The position numbers and the translations under genes were made by a program. Under the pieces are notes generated by a model. It had not been told where the DNA came from, made no database searches, and was given only the letters and a program-made list of their open reading frames with translations. A stretch of DNA of 13,874 bases from Pseudomonadota bacterium (lineage in GTDB: Bacteria; Pseudomonadota; Gammaproteobacteria; Burkholderiales; Burkholderiaceae_B). Below are positions 8,417-13,874 of this stretch, piece after piece; the first letter of the stretch is position 1; the number at the start of each line of letters is the position of its first letter. Location of the stretch: assembly GCA_021793875.1 (NCBI GenBank), contig JAJYRX010000015.1:1-13874 (forward strand), given 5' to 3'.

Positions 8417-9295
8417 TTATGCGTTACCAGACGCTGCCGCTGCGACTTCAGCTGCAAAGTCTTCTGACTTACGTTCTATTCCCTCGCCTACTACAAAAAG
8501 AGCAAATTTGGTTACGGAAGCATTGTTATCTTTAAGCATTTGCTGTACTGATATCTTGTCATTTTTTACAAATGGTTGTGATAGTAAAGTAACCTCTTTG
8601 AGATACTTTTGTACTGTACCTTCAACCATTTTTTTGACTATTTCGTCAGGCTTGCCAGATTCTTTCGCTTTTTGCTCGGCAACAGCTTTTTCATTTTCTA
8701 TATCTTTTTGATCGACACCTTCCCGATCAATAGCTTTGGGACGGCTTGCAGCAATGTGCATAGCAAGATCCTTGCCAACCTCTTCAGTGCCATCAAAGTC
8801 TACAAGCACACCTATGCGTCCACCATGCAGATAGTTCGCCAATTGATTATTGGTTTCAAATCGCTGAAATCGGCGTATGCTCATATTTTCGCCAACTTTA
8901 CCAACCAGGTCAGATCTAGTGGATTCAACAGTTCCACCAGCCATGGGTAACTCGCTAAGTGCTTCCACATTACTTGGGTTGTTGGTCGCAATGATTTCGG
9001 CCACATTGTTTACAAAGTTGATAAAGTCTTCGTTTTTAGCCACGAAGTCTGTCTCGCAGTTAACCTCAACTACAGAACCAACTTTTTTATCATCACTTAG
9101 ATGAATACCTATAAGACCCTCGGCAGTAATACGGCTTGCAGCTTTACTAGCTTTATTGCCAAGTTTTACTCTAAGTATTTTTTCAGCTTCGGCCATATCG
9201 CCATTAGCTTCGGTAAGTGCTTTTTTACACTCCATCATAGGCGCGTCAGTTTTAGCGCGCAGCTCTTTAACCATAGAAGCAGTAATTTGTGCCAC
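8417..9295 (-). CDS. tsf: Translation elongation factor Ts
   Basis: EF-Ts is the nucleotide exchange factor that regenerates EF-Tu-GTP. The chosen start is a GTG at 9295, giving 292 residues that begin MAQITASMVKELRAKTDAPM, the standard EF-Ts start. The open frame extends 36 codons upstream, but that extension lies in the intergenic hairpin region and has no family similarity. GGAG at 9302-9305 lies 6 nt before the GTG and settles the start. Signature 1 (TDAPMMECKKAL) is at 16-27 and signature 2 (EVNCETDFVAKN) at 77-88, with TDFV at 82-85 as the EF-Tu contact. The C-terminal module includes MHIAASRPKAI. The gene follows rpsB, with a 116-nt gap containing two inverted repeats. Confidence 0.98.
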   Translation of the reverse strand: MAQITASMVKELRAKTDAPMMECKKALTEANGDMAEAEKILRVKLGNKASKAASRITAEGLIGIHLSDDKKVGSVVEVNCETDFVAKNEDFINFVNNVAEIIATNNPSNVEALSELPMAGGTVESTRSDLVGKVGENMSIRRFQRFETNNQLANYLHGGRIGVLVDFDGTEEVGKDLAMHIAASRPKAIDREGVDQKDIENEKAVAEQKAKESGKPDEIVKKMVEGTVQKYLKEVTLLSQPFVKNDKISVQQMLKDNNASVTKFALFVVGEGIERKSEDFAAEVAAAASGNA

Positions 9296-9301
9296 TATTT
9301 T

Positions 9302-9305
9302 CTCC
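9302..9305 (-). promoter_or_regulatory. Ribosome-binding site of tsf
   Basis: GGAG on the minus strand, 6 nt before the GTG at 9295. It supports the GTG start over the upstream ATG of the longer open frame. Confidence 0.85.
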
Positions 9306-9321
9306 AGAATTAATTTCGACA

Positions 9322-9337
9322 GCCCATAATTATGGGC
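9322..9337 (-). repeat. 16-nt perfect palindrome just before the tsf ribosome-binding site
   Basis: GCCCATAATTATGGGC is perfectly self-complementary. As RNA it would form a 6-bp stem with an AAUU loop, ending 16 nt before the GGAG of tsf. It might modulate tsf translation or mark an RNA-processing site; this is inference. Confidence 0.5.
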
Positions 9338-9369
9338 ACTAGCAGGCTCTAACGGAACTTCTGAGTAAG

Positions 9370-9404
9370 TATGGCTGCTCAGTACACAATAGCGAGCAGC
9401 CATA
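9370..9404 (-). repeat. Hairpin directly after rpsB
   Basis: Perfect 11-bp inverted repeat with arms TATGGCTGCTC (9370-9380) and GAGCAGCCATA (9394-9404) and a 13-nt loop. It starts 7 nt after the rpsB stop. No T-run follows on the operon strand, so full termination is unlikely; partial attenuation or RNA processing between rpsB and tsf is possible. The same class of hairpin recurs in the tsf-pyrH gap. Confidence 0.6.
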
Positions 9405-9411
9405 GGCTTAA

Positions 9412-10173
9412 TTACTCAGCGCTTTCTTCTTGATCCTGCACTTCAACGAACTCTTCGTCTTTGCTATCGGAAAGCTCTTCCACCAAACCGCTAAGTGCTT
9501 GCTCACGACCCTCCAAAACAGCGTCGGCCATGCCGCGTACATATAGCGCCAGTGCTTTAGCTGAATCGTCGTTTCCAGGAATAACATAATCTATGTTTTC
9601 CGGTGAATGGTTTGTATCTACAACGGCTATGATGGGTATTCCTAAAGTACGTGCTTCAGCAACAGCAATTTTATGGTACCCAACATCAAGCACGAAAAGA
9701 GCATCGGGAAGATTGCTCATGTTTTTAATACCGCCCAGCGATCTATTGAGCTTATCTAACTCGCGCTCGTTCATAAGAGCTTCTTTTTTAGAAAGCAGCT
9801 CCCAACTTCCGGATTCGGCCTGGGCTTCCATGTCTTTAAGGCGTTTTATTGATGACTTAACTGTTTTAAAGTTGGTCATCATTCCACCTAACCAGCGGCT
9901 ATCTACGTAAGGCATGCCACATCGTTGCGCTTCAGTTGCAATAATATCGCGAGCAGCACGTTTGGTGCCAACGAATAAAATGGTGCCACCACGAGCGGCT
10001 ATTTGACGAGCAGCTTTAGTTGCTTCAAGATACTTAGCAACTGTATGCTCTAGGTTGATTATATGGATTTTATTACGGCTTCCGAAAATGTACGGAGCCA
10101 TTTTAGGGTTCCAGAAACGGGTTTGATGGCCAAAATGAACGCCGGCCTCTAGCATTTCACGCATTAAAGACAT
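9412..10173 (-). CDS. rpsB: 30S ribosomal protein S2
   Basis: S2 binds late to the 30S head-body junction and helps recruit S1. The chosen ATG at 10173 gives 253 residues beginning MSLMREMLEAGVHFGHQTRFWNP, the normal S2 N-terminus. The open frame reaches four codons upstream to a TTG, but that TTG overlaps the Shine-Dalgarno GGAG (10180-10183) and is rejected. Other family blocks are ILFVGTKRAARD near 65-76, DSRWLGGMMTNFKT near 91-104, and PDALFVLDVGYHKIAVAEA followed by GIPIIAVVDTNHSP. The C-terminal tail is strongly acidic (DSKDEEFVEVQDQEESAE), as in many proteobacterial S2 proteins. It is the first gene of the minus-strand cluster, with its own leader and probable promoter upstream. Confidence 0.99.
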   Translation of the reverse strand: MSLMREMLEAGVHFGHQTRFWNPKMAPYIFGSRNKIHIINLEHTVAKYLEATKAARQIAARGGTILFVGTKRAARDIIATEAQRCGMPYVDSRWLGGMMTNFKTVKSSIKRLKDMEAQAESGSWELLSKKEALMNERELDKLNRSLGGIKNMSNLPDALFVLDVGYHKIAVAEARTLGIPIIAVVDTNHSPENIDYVIPGNDDSAKALALYVRGMADAVLEGREQALSGLVEELSDSKDEEFVEVQDQEESAE

Positions 10174-10262
10174 AATTATCTCCAAGGGTTAAGTCTTGTG
10201 CCAGGCCCATATTCAAGCTAGTAGCTTAAACACCCAAGGGTGATCTGGCACGCTATTTTGGT
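10174..10262 (-). ncRNA. Structured 5' leader of rpsB, candidate S2 autoregulatory element
   Basis: The transcribed leader predicted from the promoter at 10270-10298 is about 89 nt. By eye it folds into a three-way junction. The closing stem is GTGCCAG/CTGGCAC (10245-10251 with 10198-10204). Arm A is CACC-CTTG-GGTG (10231-10242). Arm B is an 8-bp stem with a 3-nt ACT loop (10212-10230, one G-U pair). The 8-mer ACCCTTGG occurs in arm A (10234-10241) and again at 10182-10189, where it runs into the Shine-Dalgarno GGAG at 10180-10183. In E. coli, S2 represses rpsB-tsf through the rpsB leader. That this leader does the same is inference; I do not recognise it as the gammaproteobacterial motif. 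Confidence 0.45.
10180..10183 (-). promoter_or_regulatory. Ribosome-binding site of rpsB
   Basis: GGAG on the minus strand, 6 nt before the ATG at 10173. It overlaps the in-frame TTG of the longer open frame and so decides the start. The second copy of the leader octamer ACCCTTGG ends at its first two bases. Confidence 0.85.
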
Positions 10263-10269
10263 AAAAAGC

Positions 10270-10298
10270 ATAATATATATATGCCGTCTACCATTGAA
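10270..10298 (-). promoter_or_regulatory. Probable sigma-70 promoter for rpsB
   Basis: On the minus strand, TTCAAT (10293-10298) and TATTAT (10270-10275) are separated by 17 bp. The -10 is good, the -35 poor (three of six consensus matches). The spacer contains an ATATATA run. Transcription would start near 10262-10263, just before the structured rpsB leader. Other -10 registers within the AT run are possible. Confidence 0.4.
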
Positions 10299-10305
10299 TA
10301 TCTAT

Positions 10306-10322
10306 TAACGCTACATGCGTTA
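10306..10322. promoter_or_regulatory. Inverted repeat between the divergent rpsB and map promoters
   Basis: TAACGC (10306-10311) and GCGTTA (10317-10322) form a perfect 6-bp inverted repeat with a 5-bp spacer. It covers the expected -35 position for map and lies 8 bp upstream of the proposed rpsB -35. Its size and symmetry suit a dimeric DNA-binding protein. I cannot name a regulator. Confidence 0.3.
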
Positions 10323-10334
10323 TTAGAAAAATCC

Positions 10335-10340
10335 TATAAT
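10335..10340 (+). promoter_or_regulatory. -10 element of the map promoter
   Basis: A perfect TATAAT, with predicted transcription start near 10347 and a leader of about 28 nt. No recognisable -35 lies 16-18 bp upstream; that position is occupied by the inverted repeat at 10306-10322. Confidence 0.45.
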
Positions 10341-10374
10341 TCTACTTTGTTTCCACTGTTTTACTCAAGTCCAT

Positions 10375-11181
10375 ATGATTCCTTTAATTACTGACCCTAC
10401 TGATCTCAATAAAATGCGAGCTGCCTGCAAGGCTGCTGCTACAACACTGGACTACCTATCCGTACATATAAAGCCCGGCATAACAACTGCTGAAATAGAT
10501 AAGCTGTGTGTAGACTTTATAACTAATGAATTAGGGGTAGAATCAGCAACAGTAGGTTACGCACCCCCCGGTTATACACCCTTTCCAGGCGCTGTTTGTA
10601 CATCAGTTAATCATGTCATCTGCCATGGAATACCAGGGGACAAAGTTCTCAAAGATGGCGACATTATTAATCTTGATGTTACGGTTATTAAAGACGGATG
10701 GTTTGGTGATACAAGTCGCATGTTTTTTGTGGGTAAACCATCTATTATGGCAAAGCGGTTAGTAGAAACCACCTATGACTGTATGTGGCTAGGCATAAAA
10801 GCAGTAAAGCCTGGTGCAACATTAGGTGACGTTGGTCATGCAATACAGCAACACGCTGAAAACGCAGGTTTTTCTGTGGTCCGTGAGTATTGTGGTCATG
10901 GTATAGGCCAACGGTTTCATCAAGACCCCCAAGTGTTACATTATGGCAAACCAGGAACTGGGTTAAAGCTTAAAGAAGGTATGATATTTACAATAGAACC
11001 CATGATTAATGCTGGACGAAGAGACATAAGAACTTTGCCAGATGGCTGGACTGTTGTTACCAAAGATCGCAGCCTGTCAGCGCAGTGGGAGCACACTATT
11101 CTAGTAACCAAAGAAGGGTACGAGGTTCTCACGGTTTCCGATGGAATGCCCACCCCACCCCCTTTTATTAAAAGTATATAA
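10375..11181 (+). CDS. map: Type I methionine aminopeptidase
   Basis: Map removes the initiator methionine from nascent proteins whose second residue is small. The 268 residues match the type Ia family (E. coli about 264). All dinuclear metal ligands are present: Asp101 in NLDVTV, Asp112 in GDTSRMF, His175 in CGHGIG, Glu208 in TIEPM and Glu239 in WEHT. The substrate-binding His84 of CHGIP is also seen. The ATG at 10375 has no convincing Shine-Dalgarno; TATAAT at 10335-10340 suggests a short leader. The gene is divergent from rpsB and probably co-transcribed with glnD, which starts 2 nt after its stop. Placement next to S2 and EF-Ts genes is common in proteobacteria. Confidence 0.98.
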   Translation: MIPLITDPTDLNKMRAACKAAATTLDYLSVHIKPGITTAEIDKLCVDFITNELGVESATVGYAPPGYTPFPGAVCTSVNHVICHGIPGDKVLKDGDIINLDVTVIKDGWFGDTSRMFFVGKPSIMAKRLVETTYDCMWLGIKAVKPGATLGDVGHAIQQHAENAGFSVVREYCGHGIGQRFHQDPQVLHYGKPGTGLKLKEGMIFTIEPMINAGRRDIRTLPDGWTVVTKDRSLSAQWEHTILVTKEGYEVLTVSDGMPTPPPFIKSI

Positions 11182-11183
11182 AA

Positions 11184-13808
11184 ATGGTATCTAATCTGCA
11201 GCCTAATTTACGTGCAGATATAGAAGAACTCGTCACCAGGTATAAGCTACTTTTTAAGAATAAAAAAAGTGGCTTTATATCTGACTACCAAAAAAAACCA
11301 AATGCAAAGCGGTTTCTTACTAATTTATCAAATCTCGTAGATCAAATAATTATTGACTTGGCAGCAGCCATAAATATGCCACAAGATATCTCTATTACTG
11401 CCGTAGGTGGTTACGGTCGACAAGAGATGTTTCCAGGTTCTGATGCTGACCTACTGATATTATTCGATGAGCCTATTGACGATCTGCGAGCTGAGATCAT
11501 AGAGATATTTATTTCGTCACTGTGGGATATAGGTTTAAACCTGGGTCATAGTGTAAGAACAATAAATCAATGCCTAGATTTAGCAGCCACTGACGTAGTG
11601 ACTCAAACAGCCCTTCTTGAAGCTAGATATCTATGTGGGAATCAAAGGTTATACAACAATCTATCAGACCAGCTTGTTGCTAATTTAGATGATAAAGCTT
11701 TTTTTCTAGCTAAGCGCATGGAAATGCGTCATAGGCATGCTCATTACCATAATACTCCTTATGCATTGGAGCCAAATTGCAAAGAGTCTCCTGGTGCTCT
11801 AAGAGATCTTCAGTTGTTACTATGGCTGGCCAAGGCCTCAGGCTATGGGGGAACATGGAAAGAAGTTACAAGAGCAGGAGCTTTAAGCATACATGAGTAT
11901 AGGTCTTTACTTAAAGCTGACCGAGCCTTTAAGCGTCTTCGTGTCGATTTGCATATACTTACAAGCAGAGCTGAAGACAGATTGTTATTTGACTTACAAC
12001 CTGAACTGGCGCAAGTGTATGGTTTCAGAAGCTGCAATAATAATAGAGCTAGTGAACTTCTGATGCAGCGTTATTATTGGGCAGCGCGTGTTGTAACTCA
12101 GTTAACAACCATACTAATACAGGCAATTGAAGAACGGTTGTTTCCAGCAGTTGGCAAGCCCAAGAGCTTAGACAAGAACTTTCAAATTGTTTCGTCTAGA
12201 TTAGATATTAAAAAAACGGAGGCAATTGAATCTGATCCTAAATTAATATTTACCGCATTTTTGCATATGCAGAGTAATAATCAGATTAGCTCTATGACAG
12301 CTAAAACTCTTAGGGCTATATGGCACAGCAGGCATCTTATCAATAAAAAGTTTCGCTCCGAAAATACTAATAAAAAGCTATTTATAGATATTTTGAAACA
12401 GCCAAGGATGATAACCAGAGCCTTGTACAGCATGAATATGCTAGGGATTCTTCCTCGTTATATACCAGAATTCCGCCAGGTTAGCGGTAAAATGCAACAT
12501 GACCTATTTCACGTTTATACCGTGGATGAGCATACATTAAAAGTAATAAAAAATTTGCGATCATTCTGCATTAATGACACAGTTCACGAGTATCCCTTAG
12601 CAAATGCAATTATGCAGACATTTGACAAGGTTTGGTTAATATATATAGCTGCCCTATTTCATGACATTGCAAAAGGTCAAGGTGTTAACCACTCAGAGCG
12701 TGGTGCACAGATTGCTGAGTCTTTTTGTCAAAAACACGGGCTTTCTCAAAAAGAAACGAGGTTGGTGGTGTTCTTGGTTAGATACCATCTTTTGATGTCA
12801 ATAACATCGCAGAAAAAAGATCTAAGTAACCCTGAAATAATTGAAGAGTTTTCAAAAATTGTAGGTGATTTATATAATCTTAATGCCCTATATGTCTTGA
12901 CTATATCAGATATAAAGGCAACCAACCCTAATGTATGGAACACGTGGAAAGCTAAACTTCTTGACAGCTTATATAACAAATCTAAGCTTGTGTTAACTGG
13001 CGCAAATGTACCTAGCGTAGCTAATCTTGCTGTAGAAAGGCGCCAACTGGCCGCTAAAAAAATATGTGATCTGGGCATTGATAAAAGCTTGAAAGATAAC
13101 TTTTGGAAATACCTAGATGATGATTACTTTTTACGCCATGAAGTAGATGATATCGTATGGCACACTATCAGCGTTTCACCTAAGTTAGCCTGCAAAGAGT
13201 CGATGGTTATATCACGTAACATCAAAAACACCGATGCCTTACAGGTTATGGTGTGGATACCTGATATGGTCGACTTATTTGCGAAAATTTGTGAGTATTT
13301 CGATATTAATAAACTCAGTGTTCAGGAAGCCCGTATATATACAACCAGACATGGTTATGCGCTAGACAGTTTTATTGTGTTAAGAAATGCCGCGCAACAT
13401 GACTGCCCTAGTCAACAGCCAAATAATATAGAAGTTGATCTTTTGGCTCATTTAATGTCAGCAAAAGAATTAACTGAGTCTAATAAATATGCCACAAACC
13501 GTGGTTATAGATCTACCCGACTAATTCGCGAAACCAATGCTTTTCCACTAAGCACAAACATTGATTTGCATTTGGATGAAAAAAGTGGGTTATGGAAATT
13601 AGCTGTATCCTGTATAGACAGGAGAGGATTATTACTTAGTATTGCAATGGTGCTAAAAGATTACGATATAGACATTAAAATAGCTAAAATACATACCATG
13701 GGGGGCCGAGCTGAAGACGTATTCGTTATTTATGGCCCAAAGCTTACAAACAGGTCTATTAGAATGCAGTTTGAGCATCAGTTGCGCAAATCAATAGACA
13801 CACACTAA
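11184..13808 (+). CDS. glnD: Bifunctional PII uridylyltransferase / uridylyl-removing enzyme
   Basis: GlnD senses glutamine and adds UMP to, or removes it from, PII proteins (GlnB/GlnK), which sets glutamine synthetase activity and nitrogen-regulated transcription. The 874 residues match the family. The N-terminal nucleotidyltransferase domain carries GGYGRQEMFPGSDADL at 75-90 with the catalytic Asp pair 87/89. A helical linker follows, then the HD hydrolase domain with QHDLFHVYTVDEHTL at 438-452 and the catalytic HD doublet at 493-494 (FHDIAKGQG). Two C-terminal ACT domains (about 684-735 and 804-855) would bind glutamine. No domain is missing, so both activities are expected. The ATG at 11184 is 2 nt after the map stop with no clear ribosome-binding site, suggesting coupling to map. 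No PII gene is in the window. Confidence 0.98.
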   Translation: MVSNLQPNLRADIEELVTRYKLLFKNKKSGFISDYQKKPNAKRFLTNLSNLVDQIIIDLAAAINMPQDISITAVGGYGRQEMFPGSDADLLILFDEPIDDLRAEIIEIFISSLWDIGLNLGHSVRTINQCLDLAATDVVTQTALLEARYLCGNQRLYNNLSDQLVANLDDKAFFLAKRMEMRHRHAHYHNTPYALEPNCKESPGALRDLQLLLWLAKASGYGGTWKEVTRAGALSIHEYRSLLKADRAFKRLRVDLHILTSRAEDRLLFDLQPELAQVYGFRSCNNNRASELLMQRYYWAARVVTQLTTILIQAIEERLFPAVGKPKSLDKNFQIVSSRLDIKKTEAIESDPKLIFTAFLHMQSNNQISSMTAKTLRAIWHSRHLINKKFRSENTNKKLFIDILKQPRMITRALYSMNMLGILPRYIPEFRQVSGKMQHDLFHVYTVDEHTLKVIKNLRSFCINDTVHEYPLANAIMQTFDKVWLIYIAALFHDIAKGQGVNHSERGAQIAESFCQKHGLSQKETRLVVFLVRYHLLMSITSQKKDLSNPEIIEEFSKIVGDLYNLNALYVLTISDIKATNPNVWNTWKAKLLDSLYNKSKLVLTGANVPSVANLAVERRQLAAKKICDLGIDKSLKDNFWKYLDDDYFLRHEVDDIVWHTISVSPKLACKESMVISRNIKNTDALQVMVWIPDMVDLFAKICEYFDINKLSVQEARIYTTRHGYALDSFIVLRNAAQHDCPSQQPNNIEVDLLAHLMSAKELTESNKYATNRGYRSTRLIRETNAFPLSTNIDLHLDEKSGLWKLAVSCIDRRGLLLSIAMVLKDYDIDIKIAKIHTMGGRAEDVFVIYGPKLTNRSIRMQFEHQLRKSIDTH

Positions 13809-13816
13809 ACAATTCC

Positions 13817-13874
13817 ATGAAAAAAACTTATGGATGGGTTGCCGTACTCTCTTTAGGCGCGTTAATAATAGCCC
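13817..13874 (+). CDS. Start of an unidentified membrane or secreted protein (partial)
   Basis: An ATG 8 nt after the glnD stop opens 19 codons up to the window edge: a Lys-rich start (MKKTYGWVAV) followed by a hydrophobic stretch (LSLGALIIA). This looks like a signal peptide or first membrane segment. It is too short to identify. The short gap and shared strand suggest it is the next gene of the map-glnD unit. The start is plausible but has no strong ribosome-binding site. Confidence 0.5.
   Translation, partial: MKKTYGWVAVLSLGALIIA

Noticed and set aside
9296..9403. 36-codon N-terminal extension of EF-Ts from an upstream ATG
   Set aside because: It runs through the intergenic hairpins and resembles no EF-Ts sequence. 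The GTG at 9295 has GGAG at the right distance and gives the standard N-terminus.
10174..10185. TTG start adding four residues to rpsB
   Set aside because: The TTG overlaps the GGAG that serves the ATG at 10173, and the S2 N-terminus MSLMREML is standard.
10268..10284. AT dinucleotide run in the rpsB promoter as a phase-variation tract
   Set aside because: The run is only four to five units long, and switching an essential ribosomal gene on and off would be implausible.
1..13874. Hidden novel system, mobile element, CRISPR array or tRNA
   Set aside because: Nearly all sequence is occupied by intact, recognised core genes. The gaps are short and show no phased repeats, transposase remnants, attachment sites or cloverleaf with tRNA consensus positions.

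Overview
The window is a stretch of bacterial core genome that looks betaproteobacterial, most likely from an AT-rich relative of the Alcaligenaceae (Burkholderiales). This rests on three observations: protein character (BamA with an SVRGYEGSSLGP motif and a Cys-pair loop, Skp starting KIGFVNTERILRDS); a gene order in which dxr follows cdsA rather than sitting between frr and uppS as in E. coli; and map-glnD divergent from rpsB. The placement is inferred from remembered family features, not from a search. No mobile element, CRISPR array, tRNA, rRNA or recognisable defence or biosynthetic island was found.

Minus strand, read from right to left: rpsB, tsf, pyrH, frr, uppS, cdsA, dxr, rseP, bamA and skp, the last cut by the left edge. 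This is the well-known translation / isoprenoid-carrier / envelope supercluster. It starts with ribosomal protein S2 and elongation factor Ts, then UMP kinase and ribosome recycling factor. Next come undecaprenyl diphosphate synthase, CDP-diglyceride synthase and DXP reductoisomerase (isoprenoid and phospholipid precursors). It ends with the site-2 protease RseP and the outer-membrane assembly proteins BamA and Skp. From pyrH to rseP the genes are tightly packed (gaps of 9-23 nt or 4-nt overlaps). The rpsB-tsf and tsf-pyrH gaps are longer (116 and 92 nt), and each holds a perfect 11-bp inverted repeat.

The divergent control region at 10174-10374 is the only sizeable non-coding stretch (201 nt). 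It contains a plausible minus-strand promoter for rpsB, a foldable rpsB leader (three-way junction) whose arm sequence recurs over the Shine-Dalgarno site, a plus-strand TATAAT for map, and a 6-bp inverted repeat between the two promoters.

Plus strand: map (methionine aminopeptidase) and glnD (PII uridylyltransferase / uridylyl-removing enzyme) are 2 nt apart. They are followed 8 nt later by the first 19 codons of an unidentified gene that starts with a hydrophobic N-terminus and runs off the right edge.

The coding content is conventional and I do not see an undescribed multi-gene system. The points worth a second look are RNA-level: the rpsB leader, the inter-gene hairpins and the inverted repeat between the divergent promoters. 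Several starts were moved from the longest open frame to the start supported by a ribosome-binding site and family alignment (rpsB, tsf, frr, rseP).
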